From contig JAJFJB010000274.1 in assembly GCA_021774435.1 (NCBI GenBank), positions 1 through 34,455 on the forward strand: a DNA stretch of 34,455 nucleotides. Direction: 5' to 3'. The position numbers and the translations under genes are program-made. The notes below the pieces were generated by a model. It was given only the letters and a program-made list of their open reading frames with translations. It was not told the DNA's origin and did not search any database. The stretch is from Alphaproteobacteria bacterium. GTDB lineage: Bacteria > Pseudomonadota > Alphaproteobacteria > UBA8366 > GCA-2717185. Of the stretch, positions 23,239-31,845 are shown piece by piece (the first letter of the stretch is position 1; every line of letters begins with the position of its first letter).

Positions 23239-24539
23239 TGGACGAATTTACAATTGGTTTGGTCTATACGGGCGGCCTGCTCGTATTGGTCTTCGGCGGT
23301 GTTCGCGTTTTCGCCGCCGCTGCGATTATCGGATTGTTTGGCACGGTGCACATTATCGGCTGGGATGCCGGCGCCGGCATCGTTGGCACGGTACCGCATT
23401 CGAAGTCGATCAACTACGTGCTCAGCGTGCTGCCGATGTTCATTTTGATCGGTTTCATTGCCTACCACGCGGGCCTGACCCATGCGTTGTTTAACGCGGC
23501 GCGGGCCTGGTTCGGCTGGGTGCCCGGCGGCCTCGCGGTCGCCAGCGTGTTCGCGACGGCCGGTTTCGCCGCCGTGTCCGGTGCCAGTACGGCGACGGCC
23601 GCGGTCTTTAGCCGCGTCGCCATCCCACACATGCTGGATCACGGGTATGACAGACGATTAGCCGCCGGTGTCGTCGCTGCAGGCGGCACCTTGGCATCGC
23701 TGATACCACCCAGTGCGATCTTGGTAATTTACGCCATCATCGTGGAGGAATCAGTTGGTGCGTTGATTCTCGCTGGCTTTCTGCCTGGCGTCGTTTCCGC
23801 CTTAATTTACGCGGCGTTGATCATCGGGCAGTGCATGTGGAAACCGGAATTGGGCCGGCCGATCGCATCGCCGCCAATGATGGAACGAATCAAGACGCTA
23901 CCGGGCACGCTGCCGATTTTTGCCGTCGTGATCATCATCTTCAGCGCCATGTATACCGGGTGGGCGACACCGACGGAGGCCGGCGCGCTTGGCGCGTTCG
24001 TCGTCCTGTGCATCGCGCTCGCTCGCGGCATGAAGTGGGGTCCGCTGCAAGAAGCGCTGATCGAGACGGCGAAGCTGACTGTCATGATCTTTGCCCTCAT
24101 CTGGGGTATCCTGATCTTCGTACGGTTCCTGGGCTTCGCCGGTCTGCCGCAAGCGTTCGCAGAATGGCTGATCAGCCTGCCGCTGCCGCCGGTCGTTGTC
24201 ATGATCATGATCCTGCTGGGCTACGCCGTGCTGGGCATGTTCATGGACGCCATTGGCATGCTGCTGCTGACCCTGCCGGTGGTGTATCCTGCTGTCATTG
24301 CGTTGGGCTACGATCCGATCTGGTTTGGTATCATCGTCGTGAAGATGTGCGAGGTGTGCCTCATCACCCCCCCGGTGGGCTTAAACTGTTATGTCGTGGC
24401 TGCGGTTAGACCGGATATTCCATTGGGAGACGTGTTCCGGGGGATAGGTCCGTTCTTTGCCGCGGATGCCGCGACGATCGGCTTGTTCCTGGCATTCCCG
24501 GGAATCATAACCTGGCTGCCGAATCTGGTTAATAGTTAG
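23238..24539 (+). CDS. dctM: TRAP transporter large permease
   Basis: The DctM-type large membrane subunit (433 residues, about 12 helices), the sodium-coupled transport channel that receives substrate from the periplasmic receptor. Diagnostic stretches: PMFILIGFIAYHAGL, ATAGFAAVSGASTATAAVFSRVAIPHM, LASLIPPSAILVIYAII, GMFMDAIGMLLLTLPVVYP and LITPPVGLNCYVV. GGAGG lies 8 bases before the start. It is the last gene of the dctP-dctQ-dctM operon. No sensor kinase or regulator of the DctB/DctD or FadR type is adjacent, so regulation is not visible here. Confidence 0.96.
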   Translation: MDEFTIGLVYTGGLLVLVFGGVRVFAAAAIIGLFGTVHIIGWDAGAGIVGTVPHSKSINYVLSVLPMFILIGFIAYHAGLTHALFNAARAWFGWVPGGLAVASVFATAGFAAVSGASTATAAVFSRVAIPHMLDHGYDRRLAAGVVAAGGTLASLIPPSAILVIYAIIVEESVGALILAGFLPGVVSALIYAALIIGQCMWKPELGRPIASPPMMERIKTLPGTLPIFAVVIIIFSAMYTGWATPTEAGALGAFVVLCIALARGMKWGPLQEALIETAKLTVMIFALIWGILIFVRFLGFAGLPQAFAEWLISLPLPPVVVMIMILLGYAVLGMFMDAIGMLLLTLPVVYPAVIALGYDPIWFGIIVVKMCEVCLITPPVGLNCYVVAAVRPDIPLGDVFRGIGPFFAADAATIGLFLAFPGIITWLPNLVNS

Positions 24540-24547
24540 TTAGTCTT

Positions 24548-24578
24548 AAACAGCGCCTGGAATAACCAGGCGCTGTTT
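24548..24578. terminator. hairpin between convergent dctM and cheZ
   Basis: AAACAGCGCCTGG (24548-24560) and CCAGGCGCTGTTT (24566-24578) form a perfect 13-base stem with loop AATAA. It lies 8 bases after the dctM stop, and its right arm includes the cheZ stop codon (24577-24579). It should serve both genes as a bidirectional terminator. The T-tract is only three to four bases, taken from the end of the stem itself. Confidence 0.8.
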
Positions 24579-25119
24579 AGGCAAAGAGCTGGTCGATCTC
24601 GTCCTGCGAGATCGACTCGCCAGCCAGTTGCGGCCCGTTTAAGAGCGCTTCGTCACCGCTGCGCGTGTCGGGGTCGCCGAACTCTTCGCGTAAGGCTTCG
24701 ATATTGTCGCGGCCCCACAGATCGACCATCGCGCTGACACGTTCTTCAACGAACTGCATCGATTTGACGATACGGCCGACTCTTTGGCCGGTGATATCCT
24801 GAAAAGTACAGGATTCAATCGCTGCCATCGTTTTGTCGTTAATTTGATCGCAGAGGCCCGGTACAGGGCCGTCAGCGCCGCTACCACGTATTTCCTCTAC
24901 GAAATTGTCGATTTCCTCGAGCTTTTCCAGAATGCTATCCGTGGCTTGCTCGGTCGATGTAACGATCTCGTCCAAGTGTTCGGACATTGTTTGAAAATGT
25001 GTCCGTTCGTCTGTCCGGCTATTTATTTGCACAATTTCAGTGCGCAGACTCTGGATATACTTGAATAGATTGAATATCTCCGAGCGCAGTTTATCGTTTT
25101 CCCGCTGCAGGGCCGTCAT
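24577..25119 (-). CDS. cheZ: CheY-phosphate phosphatase CheZ
   Basis: A CheZ-type phosphatase (180 residues, shorter than the 214 of E. coli) that removes phosphate from CheY-P and resets the flagellar motor. The protein is mostly helical, with a long N-terminal coiled region (LRSEIFNLFKYIQSLRTEIVQ). The active site TFQDITGQRVGRIVKSM has Asp108 and Gln112, the same spacing as the catalytic Asp and Gln of E. coli CheZ. After an acidic linker it ends in SQDEIDQLFA, a CheY-binding tail that resembles the N-terminus of FliM. No other chemotaxis gene is in the window. It diverges from the cupin gene across 173 bases in which I see no clear site. Confidence 0.92.
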   Translation of the reverse strand: MTALQRENDKLRSEIFNLFKYIQSLRTEIVQINSRTDERTHFQTMSEHLDEIVTSTEQATDSILEKLEEIDNFVEEIRGSGADGPVPGLCDQINDKTMAAIESCTFQDITGQRVGRIVKSMQFVEERVSAMVDLWGRDNIEALREEFGDPDTRSGDEALLNGPQLAGESISQDEIDQLFA

Positions 25120-25292
25120 GCCTTATTCTCCTAACCGAACGCAATCGCCAAGATCTCATTTAATATTCGGCACTCTTGGTTTCAGAATGATTAACGCAGT
25201 TTGGCAAAATTTTCCGATTTTTCCTGGAGTTTACGGGCTGGGGGCGAGCCTGCTAAAAAAGGGTAATATTCGGAGCCGGGATACATGCCGAC

Positions 25293-25688
25293 ATGGCGAA
25301 GCACTCAGCGTTAATTTCTCATCAGAATGAGCTTGAGCAATATGCGCCGCCCGACCATGTTGGAACGGTTAACGTTCGGTTGGCGGATAAAGATTTCTGC
25401 GATGCCTTTGAAATGGTTTTAGGAACGGTCAAGCCCGGCGGCGAGGCGGAACCGCATTATCACGAGAATGAACACCAGATTATCTATATTCTTCACGGGC
25501 ATGCGGAGGTCGGCCTTGGTGACGATCCCATAAGGATGTGTGGCCCTGGTGACGTCATCCGTATTCCGCCAATGCTGGAACATTCAATCGTTGCGGTTGG
25601 TGAAGAGGACTACCAGTGCGTTATCATATATAGTCCGCCTCTTGCAGCACGAAACGACGTACCTGTTTCGGAGAAATGGAAACTCTGA
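25293..25688 (+). CDS. cupin-domain protein
   Basis: A single-domain cupin (131 residues). The first cupin motif starts at PGGEAEPHYHENEHQ (48-62): His55, His57 and Gln62 take the metal-binding places, Gln standing where Glu is common. The second motif GPGDVIRIPPMLEHSIV supplies His97. It is therefore a metal-binding small enzyme or sensor, perhaps a dioxygenase, isomerase or decarboxylase accessory; the substrate is unknown. The ATG at 25293 has only a weak ribosome site (GCCGAC). A class III CoA-transferase gene follows after 56 bases on the same strand, suggesting a two-gene operon. Confidence 0.88.
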   Translation: MAKHSALISHQNELEQYAPPDHVGTVNVRLADKDFCDAFEMVLGTVKPGGEAEPHYHENEHQIIYILHGHAEVGLGDDPIRMCGPGDVIRIPPMLEHSIVAVGEEDYQCVIIYSPPLAARNDVPVSEKWKL

Positions 25689-25744
25689 AAAGGCGCTGAC
25701 GTCGCGGTCGGACCCGACATTCCAACACAAAGAAAGACGACAGT

Positions 25745-26953
25745 ATGAGCAAAGAACCAGGCGCTACCGGCGCGCTCGCAGGCAAGCGCGTTATAGATCT
25801 GACGCGTGTTCTTGGTGGGCCTTACTGCACCCAGATTTTAGGGGACCATGGTGCGGAGATCATCAAGGTCGAGCCGCCGCAGGGAGATGAAGTTCGCGAC
25901 TGGGGACCGACGTTTCTCGACGGTGATGCATCGTATTTTATCGGCCTGAATCGTAATAAGCGCTCAATCGGGCTCGATTTGTCAAAGCCAGAAGGACGCG
26001 AAGTTCTTTTGCGGTTACTTGAGAACGCCGATGTTCTGATTGAAAACTACAAGCCGAGTACGTTGGAGCGCTGGGGTATTGGATACGAAGAGGTATTGAG
26101 CCAGCGATTTCCCGAGCTGATTCACTGCCGGATCAGTGGCTATGGTGGCGACGGCCCGCTTGGTGGATTCCCTGGTTATGATGCGATCATCCAGGGGACG
26201 GCTGGCTGGTTCAGTGTCAATGGAACCGAGGACACGGGACCAACGCGGGTTGGCATCCCGATGGTCGATATGGGAACGGGTCTGTATGCCGGAATTGCGA
26301 TCCTGATGGCGGTCATTGAGCGAGTTAGCTCTGGCCGTGGGCAGTATATCGATATGACGTTGTTTGATAGCGCCGTATCGCTGATGCATCCCTATCTCAT
26401 CAATTATTTGCTTTCCGACAAGGTCCCCGTCGCGACAGGCAATGCGCATCCCAATGTAAGCCCATACGACAAATTCCGCTCGAAGACGGTTGATATCTTC
26501 TTTGGGTGTGGGAACGACCGGGCCTTTAGCAGATTATGCGATGTGCTTGAAAGGCCCGAGCTAACCGAAGACCCACGCTTCAATACGAACGGCGGCAGGG
26601 TCACAAATCGTCTTGCGCTAAAGGAGGAATTGGAAAGTGCGTTGCTTCAGCGGGACGGAGAGGCGGTCTGCGAAGCATTATTGAAGGCTGGTGTGCCGGC
26701 GGGACCCGTTCTCAATACGGCGCAGATGTTCGACCACGAACACACCAAGCATCGCGAAATGGCGATATCGATGGATTCCTATCGTATGAGCGGGATACCG
26801 ATAAAGTTCTCTCGAACGCCAGGCTCAATCCGAAGCACACCGCCGAAATTCGGAGAGCACGGCCGCGATATTCTCACGGAGTACGGGTTCGATGCGGACG
26901 AAATCGAGGCCCTGGCCAGCAATGATGTGCTGGTAGAAGAACGGCGCAAATAA
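25745..26953 (+). CDS. CaiB/BaiF-type class III CoA-transferase
   Basis: A full-length CoA-transferase (402 residues). Family features in order: LAGKRVIDLTRVLGGPYCTQILGDHGAEIIKVE at the N-terminus, NRNKRSIGLDLSKPEGR, GYGGDGPLGGFPGYD, and PMVDMGTGLYAGIAI, where Asp175 is the probable nucleophile that forms the aspartyl-CoA anhydride. The C-terminal swapped lobe contains VPAGPVLNTAQMFD. It is a second CoA-transferase besides the partial gene at the left edge, and the two are not close copies by eye. It lies downstream of a cupin gene and converges on the DEAD-box helicase gene. Donor and acceptor acids are unknown. Confidence 0.95.
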   Translation: MSKEPGATGALAGKRVIDLTRVLGGPYCTQILGDHGAEIIKVEPPQGDEVRDWGPTFLDGDASYFIGLNRNKRSIGLDLSKPEGREVLLRLLENADVLIENYKPSTLERWGIGYEEVLSQRFPELIHCRISGYGGDGPLGGFPGYDAIIQGTAGWFSVNGTEDTGPTRVGIPMVDMGTGLYAGIAILMAVIERVSSGRGQYIDMTLFDSAVSLMHPYLINYLLSDKVPVATGNAHPNVSPYDKFRSKTVDIFFGCGNDRAFSRLCDVLERPELTEDPRFNTNGGRVTNRLALKEELESALLQRDGEAVCEALLKAGVPAGPVLNTAQMFDHEHTKHREMAISMDSYRMSGIPIKFSRTPGSIRSTPPKFGEHGRDILTEYGFDADEIEALASNDVLVEERRK

Positions 26954-26969
26954 TCGAAACGAATTTCGC

Positions 26970-28334
26970 TTAAGGTTTGCGGAGCAGGAAGGCGGGAACA
27001 TGCCCTTCCTTGCCGAAGGATAAGGAATCGCTGCCATCGTCTTGTTCGGCAGCTGCTGGGGCGCTGGTTTTCCGTCGTCTCTTTCGTTCCGAAGAAGGTT
27101 TCTTTGCCGTCTTCCCGTCCGAAGGTTTGGGACGACGCCCACCGCTACCGCGGCGCGCTTCTGGTTTGGCAGCAGCGATGCTATCCGAATCTTCAGTCGT
27201 GTCCTCGGGCTGTTCAGTCTTCAGCCCTTCCAACGCCGGTATGGGATAGCCGATCAGTTTCGCGATAAAGTCGAGATATTTGTTATCTTCCGATGTCGCG
27301 ATCGTTATCGCGCGTCCTTGTTTGCCCGCGCGTCCGGTTCGCCCGATACGATGGATGTAATCATCAGCATGAGTCGGTACGTCGAAATTGAATACGTGGC
27401 TCATGGCGGGAATGTCGAGACCGCGCGCCGCGACATCCGAGCAGACGAGAATATTGAATTTTCCTGCCTTGAACTGATCAAGTGTTTCAGTACGGCTGTA
27501 CTGATCCATGTCGCCATGCAACGCGCCAGCCTTAAAGCCGTGCCGCGTAAGCGAGCGGTGCAATATGCCGACATCCCGCTTCCGATTACAGAAGATGAGG
27601 GCGTTTTGAACTTCCTCCGCCCGGATAAGGTCGCGCAGCGTTTTACGCTTATCTCTCGCGCTTACCTTGATCAATGCCTGAGAGATGGTCTCGGCGGCTG
27701 TTGCCGGCGGCGAAACCGACACTTCTTTTGGATTGCTGAGAAACTTGCTCGAAAGGCGTCGAATTTCCGGTGGCATCGTTGCGGAGAAAAACAGTGTCTG
27801 CCGGATATTGGGGAGCAGTTTTACGATTTTCTCGACATCGGGCATGAAGCCCATATCCATCATCCGGTCCGCTTCGTCGATCACCAGCACTTTAACGTCG
27901 CGAAGCAGGACCTTGCCGCGTTCCGCATGGTCGAGTAGACGGCCAGGTGTCGCAATCAGGACATCTACGCCGCGGTCCAATGCCGTGTTCTGCTCGTTGA
28001 AGGATACGCCGCCAATGAGCAGCGCCTTGGAGAGCTTGTGGTATTTGCCGTAGGTCTCGAATTGATCCGACACCTGTGCCGCAAGTTCGCGGGTGGGTTC
28101 GAGAATCAAGGAGCGCGGCATACGAGCGCGCGAACGACCGTGTGCCAAGATCTCGATCATAGGCAAGGTAAACGAGGCTGTCTTGCCGGTGCCTGTTTGC
28201 GCGCATCCCAAAAGGTCCCTGTTCATCAGAACATAGGGAATAGCCTGTTCCTGAATGGGCGTAGGTGTGTCGTAGCCCGCGTCCGAGATGGCTCGCAGGA
28301 TCTCTTCACTTAGTCCGAGGTCGGAAAACTTCAT
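26970..28334 (-). CDS. DEAD-box RNA helicase, RhlE-like
   Basis: An ATP-dependent RNA helicase (454 residues). All helicase motifs are present: Q motif with GYDTPTPIQ, Walker A AQTGTGKT, PTRELA, TPGR, DEAD (VIDEADRMMDMGF), SAT, IFCNRKRD, DVAARGLDI and HRIGRTGRAG. The Q motif begins at residue 5, and the helicase core ends near residue 365; a basic, low-complexity tail of about 85 residues (rich in Lys, Arg, Ser, Pro) follows and probably binds RNA. This layout fits the RhlE group, used in ribosome assembly or RNA turnover. It is divergent from the alpha/beta hydrolase gene, with an 8-base inverted repeat between them. Confidence 0.95.
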   Translation of the reverse strand: MKFSDLGLSEEILRAISDAGYDTPTPIQEQAIPYVLMNRDLLGCAQTGTGKTASFTLPMIEILAHGRSRARMPRSLILEPTRELAAQVSDQFETYGKYHKLSKALLIGGVSFNEQNTALDRGVDVLIATPGRLLDHAERGKVLLRDVKVLVIDEADRMMDMGFMPDVEKIVKLLPNIRQTLFFSATMPPEIRRLSSKFLSNPKEVSVSPPATAAETISQALIKVSARDKRKTLRDLIRAEEVQNALIFCNRKRDVGILHRSLTRHGFKAGALHGDMDQYSRTETLDQFKAGKFNILVCSDVAARGLDIPAMSHVFNFDVPTHADDYIHRIGRTGRAGKQGRAITIATSEDNKYLDFIAKLIGYPIPALEGLKTEQPEDTTEDSDSIAAAKPEARRGSGGRRPKPSDGKTAKKPSSERKRRRKTSAPAAAEQDDGSDSLSFGKEGHVPAFLLRKP

Positions 28335-28449
28335 GCAGTCAATTTATTGTATAAGAGGAATGTCAAAAAAATATTGAGCCTGTTTTTCGCGGCGGATCGT
28401 ACGGGCTTCCGGCGTCGTGTCAATATAATTACCCGCCGATGCAATCTTA

Positions 28450-28474
28450 TTAACAGATAATATTGGTCTGTTAA
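28450..28474. promoter_or_regulatory. inverted repeat between helicase and hydrolase genes
   Basis: TTAACAGA (28450-28457) and TCTGTTAA (28467-28474) are perfect 8-base arms separated by TAATATTGG. It lies in the 244-base divergent spacer, 116 bases from the helicase start and 105 from the hydrolase start. It has the size of a dimeric regulator site. No regulator gene is adjacent, so the binding protein, if any, is unknown. Confidence 0.45.
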
Positions 28475-28578
28475 CCATGAATTTCCAGGTATAGCGCCGT
28501 TTATTGTGAATATGGCATGTAGTCGCTATGAAAGAATTGTTTCAGAAATACGTTACGTCACTTTGAGGAAGTTGGTCC

Positions 28579-29280
28579 ATGCCGGAAAAATCGCCACTGC
28601 TCCTCATTCCTGGGTTGCTATGCGATGCGTCGTTATGGGCGCATCAGGCGCGGTTTTTGGCCGATGTCGTCGATGTGCATATTGCCGAAACGACCCATGA
28701 TGAGTCCCTTGGCGATATGGTGGGGCGGGCCCTTGCGGAGGCGCCGCCGCGCTTTGCTCTGGCCGGCTTATCCATGGGCGGTTACGTCGCGCTGGAATGC
28801 ATGCGGCAGGCACCAGAGCGCGTCTCTCGCTTGGCCCTGCTTGATACTTCGGCACGTGCCGACGATGCGGAAACGTTGAAACGCCGTAAAAGCTTTATCG
28901 ATTTGGCGGAACAGGGAAGATTTAAAGGGGTGACGCCGCGGCTCCTGCCTTCCTTCATTCATCCTGACCGTTTAGGCGATAGCGAATTGGCTAACGCCGT
29001 GACCCGTATGGCGGAGAGTGTCGGTAAAGACGCGTTCTTACGGCAACAACGGGCGATCATGGCGCGTCCGGATAGCCGGTCCGATTTGGCGGCAATCAAT
29101 GTCCCCACTCTTGTGATCTGTGGGCGTCAGGACGTTGCAACGCCTTTGGCGTTGAGCATCGAAATTGCAGATCTGATTACGAAGGCGCGGCTTTGCATCA
29201 TCGAGGAGTGCGGGCATTTGTCGAGCATGGAAAGACCGTACGCGGTGACGGCGTTGATGCGCGATTGGCTGCTGCGCTAG
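28579..29280 (+). CDS. alpha/beta-fold hydrolase
   Basis: An alpha/beta hydrolase (233 residues) with a complete triad: Ser65 in the nucleophile elbow GLSMGGY, Asp185 in GRQDVATP and His213 in CGHLSSME. The N-terminal LLLIPGLLCDASLW holds the oxyanion segment. The cap is small and helical, similar to 3-oxoadipate enol-lactone hydrolase/esterase-like members. The substrate is unknown. GAGGAAG lies upstream of the ATG. It stands alone, diverging from the helicase and converging on parE; the 51 bases to parE contain no clear terminator. Confidence 0.92.
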   Translation: MPEKSPLLLIPGLLCDASLWAHQARFLADVVDVHIAETTHDESLGDMVGRALAEAPPRFALAGLSMGGYVALECMRQAPERVSRLALLDTSARADDAETLKRRKSFIDLAEQGRFKGVTPRLLPSFIHPDRLGDSELANAVTRMAESVGKDAFLRQQRAIMARPDSRSDLAAINVPTLVICGRQDVATPLALSIEIADLITKARLCIIEECGHLSSMERPYAVTALMRDWLLR

Positions 29281-29331
29281 CGCGATATTCCGGAACCGCG
29301 GCGAACCGGGAGCTCGTCCGTCGCGCGGACA

Positions 29332-31320
29332 CTAAACGTCAATATCCGTGACGAATTTGGCGTTTTCCTGGATATAGTTGAAGCGTTTTTCCGGCTTGCG
29401 GCCCATCAACGCTTCGACAAATTTAGCGGTTTCACGGGCGTCGTCGGATTGTTCAGGGTCGGCTGCGCTGGGAATTCCTACGCGCAGGAGCGTTCTTTTC
29501 TTCGGGTCCATAGTGGTTTCGCGCAATTGTCCCGGCGGCATTTCGCCTAGTCCCTTGAAACGGCTGATCTCAATCTTCCCCTTGCCCTTAAAGGCGGTCT
29601 TTACCAACTCTTCGCGATGGGCGTCGTCACGCGCGTAGTGGGTTATTGCGCCCTGGGTCAACCGGTACAGGGGTGGCTGTGCAATATATAAATGCCCATT
29701 GTCAACGAGACCTGGCGTTTCCCGATAGAAGAACGTCATGAGCAGCGCGGCGATATGCGCACCGTCAACATCGGCGTCTGTCATGATGATAACCCGTTCA
29801 TAGCGCAGCTTGTCATCGTCATAATCACTGCGTGATCCGCATCCCAGCGCCTGAAGCAGGTCGCGTAATTCTTGGTTGCCGGCGAGCTTATCCGCGGACG
29901 CACTCGCCACATTTAGAATTTTGCCGCGCAGGGGCAAGATAGCCTGAGTCGCTCTGTCGCGCGCCTGTTTCGCCGACCCACCGGCGGAATCACCTTCGAC
30001 CAGGAAGATCTCCGTGCCGTCTGAACCGTTGCGCGTGCAATCCGTCAGCTTCCCCGGAAGCCGCAACTTGCGCGTGGGTGTTTTACGAGCAAAGTCTTTG
30101 GCCGCGCGGCGGCGTTGCCGCTCGTCCGCTCTCTCGAGCATCCGCTCCAGGAGATCGTTCGCCGCAGCCGGATCGTTGGCGAGCCAATGGTCGAAATGAT
30201 CCTTGACGGCACCTTCAACAAGCTTTGTCGCCTCGGGAGAGGAGAGTTTTTCTTTCGTTTGCCCCTGAAATTGCGGGTCTTCGACAAAAACGGACAGCAT
30301 GACACAGGCGCCACCGATCACATCCTCAGCGGTAACTTTAGAGGCCTTTTTGTTGCCGGTCATTTCGCCATAGGCCCGAATGCCGCGTGCGAGTGCCGTC
30401 CGCAATCCAGACTCGTGACTGCCGCCTTGCGGCGTCGGAACGGTGTTGCAGTAGGAAGAAATAAAACCGTCTTCATCCTGCGGCCAGCATATGGCCCACT
30501 CGGCCTTTCCGGCGCTATTGGTAGCCGATACGGTTCCTGTAAAGGCTGCCGGCGTTACGGTGGGGCGGGCCGCGATCGTAGCTTCCAAATAATCCGCGAG
30601 GCCGCCCGGAAAGCGCAGCGTTTCATTCTGCGGCGTTTTATCGTCGCTGCGTAGGAACTTTGGATCACAATTCCAGCGGATTTCCACGCCGCGATACAAA
30701 TAGGCCTTGGAGCGTGCCATGCGATAGAGACGGGCGGCGCGAAACTGCACCTTCTCGCTAAAAATCTCCGGATCCGGGTGAAACGTGATTGTCGTGCCGC
30801 GGCGATTTTGCACGGCGCCCTTGTCACGAAGTTTCCCCGTTGGAAGACCGCGAGAGAAGGACTGAACGAACAGCTTCCGGTCCCGGGCGACGCTGACTTC
30901 AAGCCGATCGGAAAGCGCGTTGACGACGGAGATACCAACGCCGTGCAGGCCTCCGGAAGTTTGATAGGACTTGCCAGAAAATTTGCCACCGGAATGCAGT
31001 GTCGTGAGAATGACTTCTAGCGCCGACTTATCCTTGAACTTGGGGTGCGGGTCGATCGGTATGCCGCGGCCGTTATCGCTTATGGTGAGCGCGCCGTCTT
31101 CTTGGAATGTGACGTCGATGCGGCTGGCATGGCCAGCCACCGCTTCGTCCATCGAGTTGTCCAAAACCTCGGCTGCCAAATGATGAAGCGCCATTTCGTC
31201 CGTGCCACCGATATACATGCCCGGTCGACGCCGCACGGGTTCAAGCCCCTCGAGGACTTCGATATCTTTAGCAGTGTATGAGGTACGGCTTGCTGCCGTT
31301 TCCTGAAAGAGATCAGCCAT
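29332..31320 (-). CDS. parE: DNA topoisomerase IV subunit B
   Basis: The ATPase subunit of topoisomerase IV (662 residues), which with ParC separates daughter chromosomes. Seen in order: VRRRPGMYIGG and the GHKL ATPase residues (EVLDNSMDEA, DNGRGIP, the GLHGVGISVVNAL lid), the transducer domain, and the TOPRIM domain with EGDSAGGSAKQ and the DADVDGAHI metal site, followed by QPPLYRL. The insert and length distinguish it from GyrB, which is about 800 residues in alphaproteobacteria. The start at 31320 gives the standard N-terminus. parC is not adjacent, as is usual in this class. A short inverted repeat (GGGTATC 31362 / GATAACCC 31372) lies upstream. Confidence 0.96.
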   Translation of the reverse strand: MADLFQETAASRTSYTAKDIEVLEGLEPVRRRPGMYIGGTDEMALHHLAAEVLDNSMDEAVAGHASRIDVTFQEDGALTISDNGRGIPIDPHPKFKDKSALEVILTTLHSGGKFSGKSYQTSGGLHGVGISVVNALSDRLEVSVARDRKLFVQSFSRGLPTGKLRDKGAVQNRRGTTITFHPDPEIFSEKVQFRAARLYRMARSKAYLYRGVEIRWNCDPKFLRSDDKTPQNETLRFPGGLADYLEATIAARPTVTPAAFTGTVSATNSAGKAEWAICWPQDEDGFISSYCNTVPTPQGGSHESGLRTALARGIRAYGEMTGNKKASKVTAEDVIGGACVMLSVFVEDPQFQGQTKEKLSSPEATKLVEGAVKDHFDHWLANDPAAANDLLERMLERADERQRRRAAKDFARKTPTRKLRLPGKLTDCTRNGSDGTEIFLVEGDSAGGSAKQARDRATQAILPLRGKILNVASASADKLAGNQELRDLLQALGCGSRSDYDDDKLRYERVIIMTDADVDGAHIAALLMTFFYRETPGLVDNGHLYIAQPPLYRLTQGAITHYARDDAHREELVKTAFKGKGKIEISRFKGLGEMPPGQLRETTMDPKKRTLLRVGIPSAADPEQSDDARETAKFVEALMGRKPEKRFNYIQENAKFVTDIDV

Positions 31321-31422
31321 GCCGGTATTATAATTTCCACAGCCCGGGAGGCAAGCTCATAGGGTATCTATGATAACCCATCTAACAATATCTGGTATTT
31401 CCGTGTGCGGGCGACAAGAAGG

Positions 31423-31845
31423 TTATGCGGCGTTTTTCGTGATCTTGCGGCAATAATTACGGGCCCAGCGATCTTCCGCGACGAAGTGAGGGAATTCATC
31501 CCAAAATCCTTCGAAGGTCGCGACCTTACCGTTTTGAAACTTTCCGTCCTTGATGTGGGCGAGAATATGCCGGACCTTGAACGTGTCGCCCTGGCGCCGG
31601 CAGATGTACCAAATCCCCACGCCTTCGAAGTCGAACCGGACGTCAACGACGATCCGGTCAGCGTGCTTTTCTCGCTGATAACATTTGTAGTCGACCGGCC
31701 CACCGTCTGAGTCGCGAGGATCGTAAAGAGCGAAGACATAGACGTCCGCCTGGGCAACGAGACGGCGAATTTCCGTCGCAATTAATTCTTCCATTGCGAA
31801 TTTTAAGTTTGATGCTTTTTCAAGCATGGGATTAACTATGTTCAT
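31423..31845 (-). CDS. small cytoplasmic protein, function unknown
   Basis: A 140-residue soluble protein without signal peptide. It has an N-terminal amphipathic helix (about 10-40), then alternating strands with many aromatic and charged residues (VYVFALYDPRD, RIVVDVRFDFEGVGIWYICRR) and a Trp/Phe-rich C-terminal half (FEGFWDEFPHFV). I recognise no family. ATG 31845 is chosen over an upstream frame start at 31893 because those 16 extra residues are translated from the AT-rich spacer (MLLFYCFYF...) and look spurious. It is upstream of parE on the same strand, 102 bases apart. Its own upstream region is the extreme AT-rich stretch described separately. Confidence 0.65.
   Translation of the reverse strand: MNIVNPMLEKASNLKFAMEELIATEIRRLVAQADVYVFALYDPRDSDGGPVDYKCYQREKHADRIVVDVRFDFEGVGIWYICRRQGDTFKVRHILAHIKDGKFQNGKVATFEGFWDEFPHFVAEDRWARNYCRKITKNAA

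Noticed and set aside
24548-24578. The dctM/cheZ hairpin as a CRISPR or repeat unit
   Set aside because: There is only one copy in the window, and its position between convergent genes fits a terminator.
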